From Candidatus Omnitrophota bacterium (lineage in GTDB: Bacteria > Omnitrophota > Gorgyraeia > JABMRN01), in assembly GCA_013202515.1 (NCBI GenBank), contig JABMRN010000178.1:1-10279 (forward strand): a stretch of 10,279 bases of DNA, read 5' to 3'. Under the pieces are notes generated by a model. That model made no database searches, was not told the origin of the DNA, and saw nothing but the letters and a program-made list of their open reading frames with translations. Below, piece by piece: positions 1 through 6,096 of the stretch. Within the stretch, counting starts at the first letter, position 1; each line of letters begins with the position of its first letter. The position numbers were made by a program, and so were the translations under genes.

Positions 1-765
1 CCAATATTTCGCTGATTTTTTTCCGGCCGATTCGGTTTGGGCGATTTCATTCTCGTGATGAGGAAATATTAAATCAAGTCCGCCGCCATGGATTAAAAAT
101 TTATTTCCAAGATATTTCGTGCTCATGACAGAGCATTCTATGTGCCAGCCGGGCCTACCATCTCCCCATGGACTGGGCCAGGACGGTTCGCCTTCCCTGG
201 ATGCCTTCCAGAGCGCAAAATCAAGGGGGTCGAGCTTGTTTTTATCAAGCGTGACCCTTGAGCCCTCTTCCATCTCATCTATGCTCTGGCCTGATAATTT
301 TCCATAATTTCTAAATTTTCTTACATTAAAATATACATTAGCACCTGCTGCATAAGCATAACCATTCTTTATTAACGCTTTTATGAACTTAATAATATCA
401 TTTATAGTTTCCGTTGCCTTGGGCTCTATGTCGGGCTTTGTCATGCCTAATAGCGCCATATCTTCATGATACCTATTTAAATATTTATCGGATATTGCTT
501 TAACCTTATTTTTTAGTGACAGATCTCCACGGTCAACAAGGGCTCGATTAATAATTTTATCATCTATGTCAGTAACATTTCGTATAAACTTAACTTTGTA
601 TTTTCTGTACCGCATATATTTTACTATTACATCAAAGACATAGGCGCTTCTGGCGTGTCCGATATGGGATTCATCATAAACTGTCGGGCCACAGACATAG
701 ATACCGATATGTTTCTCGGTTAAATTTTGTTTTTTCCGCGTAAGGGTATTATATAGTGTTATCAT
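1..765 (-). CDS. cysS: Cysteinyl-tRNA synthetase, N-terminal part (runs off the left edge)
   Basis: Class Ia aminoacyl-tRNA synthetase that activates cysteine with ATP and charges tRNA-Cys in the cytoplasm. The first 255 residues are visible. The segment CGPTVYD starts at Cys25, and the HIGH signature is exact (His34 to His37, followed by Ala-Arg). The four zinc ligands known from the E. coli enzyme are all present as Cys25, Cys211 (in WHIEC), His236 and Glu240 (in HHENE). The last three each sit two positions later than in E. coli. The KMSKS loop and anticodon-binding domain lie outside the window. The start is the ATG at 763-765, because the protein begins in the usual way just before the CGPTVYD segment. 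No clear Shine-Dalgarno precedes it; the upstream bases are A/T-rich. It follows cysE after a 109-nt repeat-filled spacer, as cysE-cysS do in Bacillus. Nothing suggests a pseudogene. Identification is very secure. Confidence 0.97.
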   Translation of the reverse strand, partial: MITLYNTLTRKKQNLTEKHIGIYVCGPTVYDESHIGHARSAYVFDVIVKYMRYRKYKVKFIRNVTDIDDKIINRALVDRGDLSLKNKVKAISDKYLNRYHEDMALLGMTKPDIEPKATETINDIIKFIKALIKNGYAYAAGANVYFNVRKFRNYGKLSGQSIDEMEEGSRVTLDKNKLDPLDFALWKASREGEPSWPSPWGDGRPGWHIECSVMSTKYLGNKFLIHGGGLDLIFPHHENEIAQTESAGKKSAKYW

Positions 766-777
766 ATATTTAAACAC

Positions 778-872
778 AAAAGTCAAATCTTAAAACTCAA
801 AGCCACATCTCAAAATTTAAAACTTTTGAGTTTTAACTTGTGGTTTTGACTTTTTAGTCTTGAGTTTTGACT
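778..872. repeat. Low-complexity palindromic repeat filling the cysE-cysS spacer
   Basis: This spacer is made almost entirely of short words of the type AGTCAAA, ACTCAAA and TTTTGAG on alternating strands. Arms visible on the plus strand are AAAAGTCAAA (778-787) with its exact complement at 845-854, CCACA (803-807) with TGTGG (839-843), and CTCAAAA (809-815) with TTTTGAG (824-830) around an 8-nt centre. A competing 12-bp pairing exists between 790-801 and 825-836. It is not a canonical terminator, because the arms are A/T-rich and no clean U-run follows on the cysE side. It may be a mobile or amplified intergenic palindrome, or an RNA structure between cysE and cysS. Confidence 0.7.
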
Positions 873-874
873 CT

Positions 875-1591
875 TTACTCCTCTTCCCCCTTCCTCTCGT
901 GGTAGTCTTTTATCTCACCCTCGATGTGATCTATTTCGTTCTGCAGCTTTTCTAGTGCCTGGGTAAGGGGGTCCGGCAGTGATGTGTGATTAAGGTTTAT
1001 GCCGGGTATCTTTCGTCCCTCTTTTTTTGCAATCCTTCCGGGAACACCCACAACAGTAGAATTCTGCGGAACATCGCGTATGACGACTGCATTAGCGCCT
1101 ACCTGCACATTATCGCCTACAGTAATATTTCCAAGGATCTTTGCTCCGGTGCCTACAACCACATTGTTGCCTAAAGTCGGATGGCGCTTGCCTCTTTCTT
1201 TGCCTGTTCCTCCGAGGGTTACCCCTTGGAATAATGTAACGTTATTGCCGATCACCGATGTCTCTCCTATGACAACACCCATTCCATGATCGATGAATAA
1301 GCTCTTCCCTATAACAGCGCCCGGATGAATCTCTATGCCCGTAATCCACTTGGCGAATTGAGACATAAGCCTCGGAAAAAACGGGATATGCATCTCATGC
1401 AGCCGGTGTGTAATTCTATAAAAAATGATGGCATGCAATCCGGAATACGTAATAAGGACCTCAAGAAAACTTGTTGCCGCAGGGTCTCTTTCAAAAATTG
1501 CCTTTACCTCTTTTCTAAATACAATGCTCACCATTGCCAGATACAGGGCAACTATTACCAAGATGCCAAGAAATAGATTCAATATACCCAT
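875..1591 (-). CDS. cysE: Serine O-acetyltransferase with N-terminal membrane segment
   Basis: Transfers acetyl from acetyl-CoA to L-serine, giving O-acetylserine, the committed step of cysteine synthesis. The 238-residue protein has the left-handed beta-helix hexapeptide pattern from about residue 86 to 185. The catalytic histidines are His102 (in IDHGMG) and His137 (in KRHPTLG), 35 residues apart as in E. coli His158/His193. GGTGK lies between them. The GIEIHPGA form, with Glu87 where E. coli has Asp143, matches the short Bacillus-type enzymes. Unusually, about 25 residues precede the normal N-terminal helix, and residues 4-24 form a hydrophobic segment that could anchor the enzyme in the membrane. 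The C-terminal 30 residues are charged and probably helical. The start ATG is supported by a strong SD (AGGGGGA, 1596-1602, 4-nt spacing), so the hydrophobic extension is likely translated. The product probably feeds a cysteine synthase encoded elsewhere. Confidence 0.95.
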   Translation of the reverse strand: MGILNLFLGILVIVALYLAMVSIVFRKEVKAIFERDPAATSFLEVLITYSGLHAIIFYRITHRLHEMHIPFFPRLMSQFAKWITGIEIHPGAVIGKSLFIDHGMGVVIGETSVIGNNVTLFQGVTLGGTGKERGKRHPTLGNNVVVGTGAKILGNITVGDNVQVGANAVVIRDVPQNSTVVGVPGRIAKKEGRKIPGINLNHTSLPDPLTQALEKLQNEIDHIEGEIKDYHERKGEEE

Positions 1592-1618
1592 TATATCCCC
1601 CTGTTTTGTTTATATCCT

Positions 1619-1679
1619 ACGATGGATGATGAACGATTTTTTCTTTTACGTCTCTCGTCTCTCATCTCTCGTCCCTCGT
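1619..1679. repeat. 7-bp-period repeat forming an imperfect palindrome across the ispF stop
   Basis: On the plus strand 1649-1679 reads as four 7-bp units, CGTCTCT, CGTCTCT, CATCTCT and CGTCCCT, followed by CGT. A second tract with 7-bp periodicity, at 1619-1636 (ACGATGGATGATGAACGA), lies on the other side of an 18-nt A/T-rich loop. The arms 1619-1636 and 1655-1672 are complementary at 13 of 18 positions by my hand count, giving an imperfect hairpin. The repeat overlaps the ispF stop codon (1662-1664) and encodes the last five residues of IspF. The remaining spacer up to the cysE start holds only the cysE ribosome binding site. Confidence 0.72.
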
Positions 1680-2147
1680 TTCTTGCAACGTAACTACCGA
1701 ATACGATGCGATCGCCTCTCCGCTACCTATCGCACCGAATCCTTCGTTGGTTGTAGCCTTTATATTCACCCTTTCAATATCTATTTCCAGCATGGAGGCT
1801 AAATTCTTCTTCATTTTTTCAGCAAAAGGCGCTATTTTGGGCTCTTCGGTAATAATTACGGCATCAATGTTATTAACCACAAAACCCTTGCGCCCTATAG
1901 TCTCAAACACCTGCTTTAGAAGCTTCATGCTTGAGATATCTTTATATTTAGGGTCTGTATTCGGAAAATGCCTGCCTATATCGCCGGAAGAGGATGCGCC
2001 CAACATTGCATCGCAAATAGAATGTAAAAGTACATCGGCATCAGAATGGCCTTCCAGACCCTTATCATAAGGCAGCTCAACGCCACCCAAGATAAGCTTT
2101 CTGCCCTTCATGAGCTTGTGTATGTCATAACCTATACCTACTCGCAA
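1662..2147 (-). CDS. ispF: 2-C-methyl-D-erythritol 2,4-cyclodiphosphate synthase
   Basis: Fifth step of the non-mevalonate (MEP) isoprenoid pathway: cyclises CDP-methylerythritol phosphate to methylerythritol cyclodiphosphate with release of CMP. It normally acts as a homotrimer in the cytoplasm. The 161-residue length is normal. Metal ligands Asp8 and His10 (in GYDIH) and His42 are at the same numbers as in E. coli. The HSDAD segment (34-38), the GDIG..FP.TDP stretch (55-65) and the ATTNEG loop near residue 132 are intact. The start is a TTG (2145-2147); no in-frame ATG is suitably placed, and the protein begins exactly as the family does. An AGGA six nt upstream overlaps the ispD stop, suggesting translational coupling. 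The last five residues (TRDER) and the stop come from a 7-bp tandem repeat, so the tail is probably not conserved. Confidence 0.97.
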   Translation of the reverse strand: MRVGIGYDIHKLMKGRKLILGGVELPYDKGLEGHSDADVLLHSICDAMLGASSSGDIGRHFPNTDPKYKDISSMKLLKQVFETIGRKGFVVNNIDAVIITEEPKIAPFAEKMKKNLASMLEIDIERVNIKATTNEGFGAIGSGEAIASYSVVTLQETRDER

Positions 2148-2153
2148 TGTATG

Positions 2154-2157
2154 TCCT
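2154..2157 (-). promoter_or_regulatory. Shine-Dalgarno for ispF, overlapping the ispD stop
   Basis: AGGA on the minus strand, sharing bases with the TAG stop of ispD and followed after 6 nt by the TTG start of ispF. It supports the TTG as the true start and suggests that ribosomes finishing ispD re-initiate on ispF. Confidence 0.6.
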
Positions 2158-2833
2158 ATCTCTTTAATAATGCCTTAGCCAAAAGTAGATCTTCGGGTGT
2201 AGTTACCTTGATGTTCCTGTTGGAACCTTCTACGATACGAACCTTATGACCTATTTTCTCGACCAATTTTGAATCATCTGTTGAACAAACAAGCATTTTC
2301 TTGTTCTTATATGCCTTTAAAATCAAATCTTTTCTAAATACCTGGGGTGTCTGTGCCTCCAGCAATGTGCTTCTTTCAAGCGTCTTTAGAATGAAACCAT
2401 TTCTCTCGGCTTTTATTGTCGGCTTTACTGGAACACACGCAACTGATGAACCGAACTTCTTTGCTGCCTTTATGCATCTTTCTATAAGTGACTTCTCTAA
2501 AAAAGGCCTTACTCCATCGTGTATAAAGACTAGATCCGCATTGCTTTTCTTTAATAATTTTAATCCGTTAGATACAGACTCGGATCTTGTTTTGCCACCT
2601 CGAATGATCTTAATTACTTTCCTGAACCTGAATCTTCGTACTAGATTAAGAGCCTTGGAAATACGTTTTTTTGCCACTACAAGTATGATCTCATCTATAA
2701 GAGGGGAACTCTCGAGGGCATTCAGGGCGTAAAACAGAAGAGGCTTTGAATTAACTTCTATAAAAGGTTTATCACAATTTTTTTTTAACCTTTTACCGCT
2801 TCCCGCGGCGGGAATAATAGCTAGAACCTTCAT
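2156..2833 (-). CDS. ispD: 2-C-methyl-D-erythritol 4-phosphate cytidylyltransferase
   Basis: Third step of the MEP pathway: couples CTP with methylerythritol 4-phosphate to give CDP-methylerythritol and pyrophosphate. The 225-residue protein has the nucleotidyltransferase fold signature at its N-terminus (PAAGSGKR, residues 8-15). Arg15 and Lys22 (in CDKPF) correspond to the catalytic Arg20 and Lys27 of E. coli. Further on are HDGVRPF (about 104-110), the ERSTLLEAQTPQ segment with the substrate-binding Arg, and NIKVTTPEDL near the C-terminus with the conserved Lys. All key residues are present. The ATG at 2831-2833 follows an AGAGGT that overlaps the stop of the yacL-like gene. The gap to that gene is 8 nt, and to ispF also 8 nt. 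The ispD-ispF pair is common across bacteria, and the yacL-ispD-ispF order is that of Bacillus. The protein is lysine-rich, particularly around residues 14-22 and 80-100. Confidence 0.97.
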   Translation of the reverse strand: MKVLAIIPAAGSGKRLKKNCDKPFIEVNSKPLLFYALNALESSPLIDEIILVVAKKRISKALNLVRRFRFRKVIKIIRGGKTRSESVSNGLKLLKKSNADLVFIHDGVRPFLEKSLIERCIKAAKKFGSSVACVPVKPTIKAERNGFILKTLERSTLLEAQTPQVFRKDLILKAYKNKKMLVCSTDDSKLVEKIGHKVRIVEGSNRNIKVTTPEDLLLAKALLKR

Positions 2834-2841
2834 TGAAAAGA

Positions 2842-3858
2842 CTACCTCTTCGCTCTATGGGCATCCAGTTTATTTGCGAAGATCATCCTGCCGGCGGAAG
2901 TCTGCAAAACGCTTGTAATTACAACTTTTATATTTTTGCCTATCATGTGTCTGGCATTATCGACTACCACCATAGTGCCGTCGTCAAAATAAGCAACTCC
3001 CTGATTGTGTTCCTTGCCCTCTTTTGTTATATTAACAACCAACTGTTCTCCCGGCAAAACAACAGGCTTAAGCGTATTAGCAAGCTCGTTTATGTTAAGC
3101 ACCTTTATTTTGTGGAGCTCAGCGATTTTATTAAGGTTGAAATCGTTTGTTAGCACCTTCGCCGATAAAAGCTTCGCAAGCTTGACGATTTTGGCGTCTA
3201 CCTCTTTGATCTCCGGAAAATCTTCTTCGTTTATGCGTACGTCGAGTTTTTCTGATTTCTGGATTTTGTTTAATATATCAAGACCCCTTCTGCCCCTGTT
3301 GCGTTTAAGCGGGTCTTCAGAATCGGCAACCTGCTGTAATTCACGCAAAACGAATCTTGGAACAATCAACATGCCCTCTATGAAATTTGTCTGACAGATA
3401 TCCGCGATCCTGCCGTCAATGATAACGCTCGTATCGAGTATGATAAGCTCTTCGGTCTGGTCCTGCCTCTGAAACTTCACATAAGGAATGATAAGGTTAA
3501 ACTCATCCTTGCCCCGCATTGCTATAACCATACCCAAATAACAGAAGACGAGAATAAAGATTATCTGAAGGGCTGAAAACATCTTTGCATCCATCGGAAT
3601 CAGTTTTAAAACCAAGGTCAGCATCCACGCCATAAAAAAACCAAATATCAACCCGAATACGGCAGCCGAAAGGTTCCTGACAGAAAACCTCCTCATCTTT
3701 ATCTCAACAAAAATAAGAATGAGCGAGCCGACGCACCCTATAAGCGCTCCCGACAGTCCAGCCTTTGGATCAATAAAATCGTTTAGGAGCATCGCAACAT
3801 AATACCCAACGATACTTGAAAGAAATACGAAAAATAGTCTTAATAATAATAGCGACAT
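2842..3858 (-). CDS. yacL: YacL-type membrane protein with PIN and TRAM domains (predicted RNase)
   Basis: 338 residues. Four hydrophobic segments (about 3-25, 36-52, 63-85 and 95-114) anchor it in the cytoplasmic membrane. A cytoplasmic PIN domain follows (about 137-260), with the metal-binding acidic set Asp142 (LDTS), Glu173 (LRELQ), Asp221 and Asp239 (TNDFN). A TRAM domain, a predicted RNA-binding beta-barrel, occupies about 266-326. This architecture is that of Bacillus YacL. PIN domains are usually Mg-dependent ribonucleases, but as far as I know the substrate of YacL is not established. The catalytic residues are intact, so it is probably active. The start ATG follows AAAGGAG. It lies 43 nt after mlaD, a spacer that contains a stem-loop, and 8 nt before ispD. 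In Bacillus yacL also directly precedes ispD, which strongly supports orthology despite the diderm setting. Confidence 0.93.
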   Translation of the reverse strand: MSLLLLRLFFVFLSSIVGYYVAMLLNDFIDPKAGLSGALIGCVGSLILIFVEIKMRRFSVRNLSAAVFGLIFGFFMAWMLTLVLKLIPMDAKMFSALQIIFILVFCYLGMVIAMRGKDEFNLIIPYVKFQRQDQTEELIILDTSVIIDGRIADICQTNFIEGMLIVPRFVLRELQQVADSEDPLKRNRGRRGLDILNKIQKSEKLDVRINEEDFPEIKEVDAKIVKLAKLLSAKVLTNDFNLNKIAELHKIKVLNINELANTLKPVVLPGEQLVVNITKEGKEHNQGVAYFDDGTMVVVDNARHMIGKNIKVVITSVLQTSAGRMIFANKLDAHRAKR

Positions 3859-3870
3859 GATCTCCTTTCA

Positions 3871-3893
3871 CGAATATCAGGCTATGATACTCG
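3871..3893 (-). other. Stem-loop between mlaD and yacL
   Basis: On the minus strand CGAGTATCA, a 5-nt loop TAGCC, then TGATATTCG form a 9-bp stem with a single G-U pair in RNA. It starts about 8 nt after the mlaD stop and ends 2 nt before the AAAGGAG ribosome site of yacL. No U-run follows, so it is not a typical intrinsic terminator. It could be an mRNA processing or stability element that sets relative expression of the Mla block and the yacL-isp block. Confidence 0.55.
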
Positions 3894-3901
3894 ATTACCT
3901 A

Positions 3902-4501
3902 CTATCGTTTCTTAAACAGCTTCCACGGATGGGCTTTTATATCTTTTACAAATGCCTCGAGGTCGTTATATATCGTATCATCCGTTAAAAGTTTACCAAT
4001 TGTACCCTTACCGTCTTTTACGCCTGTCATGATTGTATCTGCGGAATCGGCAAGGTTGCTGAGTTTCTCGGTAAGCTGATCCATCATAATGGGGTCGTGA
4101 CCGATTAATTCTTCGTTTTTCTTTAAAATACCGCTTTCGGCACTACCGGGAGTAATTTCAAGGTATTTTTCTCCTAAAAGACCGAGTGTATTAATGCTGG
4201 CTCGAGAATCCTTTTCCACCCTCATATCATCCTGAATCCATGCTGAAACCTTCACCCTAGTTCGCTTAGCTGTCTCATCGTAATAGAGCCTTATATTATC
4301 TACATATCCGACATTGACGCCTGCTAACCTGACAGGTGCACTTTCACTCAGGCCGTTTATGAAGTTAAATATCGTGATTATGCGATAGCCCTTTGTTACA
4401 ATGGTAAAGTCACCTATTGAAAATATAATAATGAAAAAAATGATTATTCCAATGGATACAAAAAGCCCAACTTTAAGATCAAAACTCTTAGTCTCTCGCA
4501 T
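3902..4501 (-). CDS. mlaD: MCE-domain protein, MlaD-like periplasmic lipid-binding subunit
   Basis: Substrate-binding component of an Mla-type phospholipid transporter. It is anchored in the inner membrane and its MCE domains oligomerise to form a hydrophobic channel in the periplasm. 199 residues: a short cytoplasmic N-terminus, one transmembrane helix (about 11-34), a single MCE domain (about 37-118) with the typical NGLSESAPVRLAGVNVG stretch (48-64) and a LGLLGEKYLEI core (106-116). A helical tail follows, ending in the GTIGKLL...YNDL pattern seen in many MCE proteins. The start ATG has a near-perfect AAGGAGG seven nt upstream, overlapping the mlaF stop. It is the last gene of the mlaE-mlaF-mlaD set. 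No MlaC (soluble shuttle) or MlaB (STAS) gene accompanies it. Family assignment is secure; equivalence to E. coli MlaD in transport direction is not. Confidence 0.93.
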   Translation of the reverse strand: MRETKSFDLKVGLFVSIGIIIFFIIIFSIGDFTIVTKGYRIITIFNFINGLSESAPVRLAGVNVGYVDNIRLYYDETAKRTRVKVSAWIQDDMRVEKDSRASINTLGLLGEKYLEITPGSAESGILKKNEELIGHDPIMMDQLTEKLSNLADSADTIMTGVKDGKGTIGKLLTDDTIYNDLEAFVKDIKAHPWKLFKKR

Positions 4502-4508
4502 TACCTTT

Positions 4509-4515
4509 CCTCCTT
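4509..4515 (-). promoter_or_regulatory. Strong Shine-Dalgarno for mlaD, overlapping the mlaF stop
   Basis: AAGGAGG, a consensus ribosome site, with 7 nt to the mlaD ATG. Its first two bases belong to the TAA stop of mlaF. It is the best ribosome site I see in the window, consistent with a need for more MCE subunits than ATPase subunits (MlaD-like proteins are hexameric). Confidence 0.75.
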
Positions 4516-5293
4516 AATTAACTTTTCCGATCATATCCTTCATACCGGCCGCCTCGGTAATGGGGCCGATGGCAGCACCCGTAACAAATTGTCTAACAAC
4601 TGGATCTTTGGAACTTTCTATTTCCTTTGGAGTGCCTTTAACAATTATCTTTCCATCATAAAGCATCGCTATTCGCGTTGCGATTTTATATGCGCTTTTC
4701 ATATCATGCGTCACTGCTATCGCAGTCACCTGTAGCTTATCGTGCAGCTCCATTATTAAATCATTTATAGCGTCACCCATTATTGGATCAACCCCTGTTG
4801 TTGGCTCGTCATATAGGACCACTTCTGGCCTCATGCATATAGCACGTGCCAATCCTACCCTTTTTTTCATACCTCCGGATAGCTCGCCAGGCTTTAGGTG
4901 TTCTATATTTTTAAGCCCCACCAAGGCCAGGCATTCCTTAACGCGCTTTTCGATTACTTGTTGAGGGGTATTCGTATGTTCAAGCAGCATAAATCCCACA
5001 TTTTCTCCGATGGACAGAGAATCAAAAAGGGCTGCCCCTTGAAAAAGCATTCCGAATTTAAGCCTGATTTTATTTAAATCTTTTTCTTCCATTGCACAAA
5101 CATTCTTGCCATTAATAAGCACCTGGCCGGAATCTGGTCTCATTAAACCCATTATGTGTTTTAAGAGTACGGACTTTCCGCAACCGCTTCTTCCTATGAT
5201 AACGGTAGTCTCACCGTCATTAATAGTAAGGTTCAGATCATCTAAAACCTTGTTATCGCCAAATGATTTAGACAAATTTATTATTTCTATCAT
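4514..5293 (-). CDS. mlaF: ABC transporter ATPase, MlaF-like
   Basis: Cytoplasmic ATPase subunit that powers the MlaE permease. All ABC motifs are intact in the 259-residue protein: Walker A GRSGCGKS (34-41), Q-loop Gln85 (LFQGAALFDSL, the form typical of MlaF/Ttg2A ATPases), signature LSGGM (138-142), Walker B VVLYDEP (158-164) with Glu163, D-loop TGVDP, and switch His196. I place the start at the ATG 5291-5293, where the protein begins MIEIINLSKSFG like its relatives. AGG lies 7 nt upstream and the gene begins 13 nt after the mlaE stop. A longer form from TTG at 5315-5317 would overlap mlaE by 11 nt and add eight residues with no family counterpart, so it is less likely. Adjacent mlaE and mlaD confirm the assignment. 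Confidence 0.95.
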   Translation of the reverse strand: MIEIINLSKSFGDNKVLDDLNLTINDGETTVIIGRSGCGKSVLLKHIMGLMRPDSGQVLINGKNVCAMEEKDLNKIRLKFGMLFQGAALFDSLSIGENVGFMLLEHTNTPQQVIEKRVKECLALVGLKNIEHLKPGELSGGMKKRVGLARAICMRPEVVLYDEPTTGVDPIMGDAINDLIMELHDKLQVTAIAVTHDMKSAYKIATRIAMLYDGKIIVKGTPKEIESSKDPVVRQFVTGAAIGPITEAAGMKDMIGKVN

Positions 5294-5306
5294 GGTTATA
5301 CCTAGC

Positions 5307-6095
5307 TTACCTTCCAATAAAATATAAGAGAGCCGTTATCAAACAGTCTGCTGCAATAATTAATATAAAACTTCTTACTACACTTGACGTTGTGGCCTTT
5401 CCGACACCTTCAGCACCCTCTTTGGCATTGAGCCCCTCAAAACATGCAACAATGCATATTATAACTGCAAACACCAGGCTCTTTAAAAGGCCGCTATAAA
5501 GATCTTTATTATGCAGCGGCTGAAACGTCATTTTATTATACATATGATGGGATATGTGAAGCTTATATCTTCCTATAACATATCCGCCGGCTATTCCTAT
5601 TATAACGGAATAAATGGTCAATACCGGAAGCATAAGAAGCATCGCCCAGAATCTCGGCACAACAAGATAGCTCGTTGGGTTGGTGGCCATTGTCCGTAGG
5701 GCATCTATCTGCTCGGTTACCTTCATTGTTCCAATCTCGGCCGTTATGGAAGCCCCGCATCTTCCTGCAACAATCAAGGCAGTAAGTACAGGACCCAGCT
5801 CCCTTGTCATAGACAAGGCAACGAGCGAGGCAATATACATTTCAGCAGAAATCTTCTGCATCTGATAAGCGCTTTGAAGCGCAAGAACCATGCCCGTAAA
5901 AAAACTTATTAAAGAAACTATGGGCAAACTCTGTACCCCTATCTTTGCCATATGTTTCACTATCTGATTAGCGCGAATGGGTCGAACAAATAACTTAGAA
6001 AAGGTATCTGCCATTAGAAGTGAAATAGCACCTACGTATTTTAAGAGGCCCAGTGTTTTTTTGCCTAAATCCTGCAAATGTTCTTTAAGTATCAT
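5307..6095 (-). CDS. mlaE: ABC transporter permease, MlaE family
   Basis: Inner-membrane permease of the MCE-type phospholipid transporter, pairing with the MlaF ATPase and passing lipid to or from the MCE subunit. 262 residues, the normal length. An amphipathic N-terminal segment is followed by hydrophobic helices at about 55-76, 86-112, 145-175, 203-222 and 240-261. Family signatures are present: GMVLALQSAYQ (68-78), RELGPVLTALIVAGRCGA (98-115), the coupling segment EIGTMKVTEQIDALRTM (120-136), and GAEGVGKATTSSVV (227-240). The start ATG lies one base after the stop of the upstream TamB-like gene, and its ribosome site (AAGGTGAG) is inside that gene's last codons. The two are therefore almost certainly co-transcribed and translationally coupled. 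Confidence 0.95.
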   Translation of the reverse strand: MILKEHLQDLGKKTLGLLKYVGAISLLMADTFSKLFVRPIRANQIVKHMAKIGVQSLPIVSLISFFTGMVLALQSAYQMQKISAEMYIASLVALSMTRELGPVLTALIVAGRCGASITAEIGTMKVTEQIDALRTMATNPTSYLVVPRFWAMLLMLPVLTIYSVIIGIAGGYVIGRYKLHISHHMYNKMTFQPLHNKDLYSGLLKSLVFAVIICIVACFEGLNAKEGAEGVGKATTSSVVRSFILIIAADCLITALLYFIGR

Positions 6096-6096
6096 A

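Noticed and set aside
763..792. A sigma-70-type promoter for cysS (TTGACT followed by an A/T-rich box)
   Set aside because: With normal spacing the -10 box would fall on the start codon, and the TTGACT is part of the repeat.
845..872. CtsR-like heptads (AGTCAAA twice on the minus strand)
   Set aside because: The CtsR box needs two heptads 3 nt apart. These are 14 nt apart, upstream of cysS, and are part of the low-complexity repeat.
1592..1661. A T-box or other cysteine-responsive leader before cysE
   Set aside because: Only 70 nt are available, much of it repeat, with no T-box sequence or antiterminator hairpin.
1425..2732. Plus-strand open frames opposite cysE, ispF and ispD
   Set aside because: The minus strand carries intact, well-conserved enzymes here. 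The plus-strand frames have no ribosome sites or recognisable motifs.
5294..5317. A longer mlaF starting at TTG 5317
   Set aside because: It overlaps mlaE and adds residues absent from the family. The ATG at 5293 matches the normal start.
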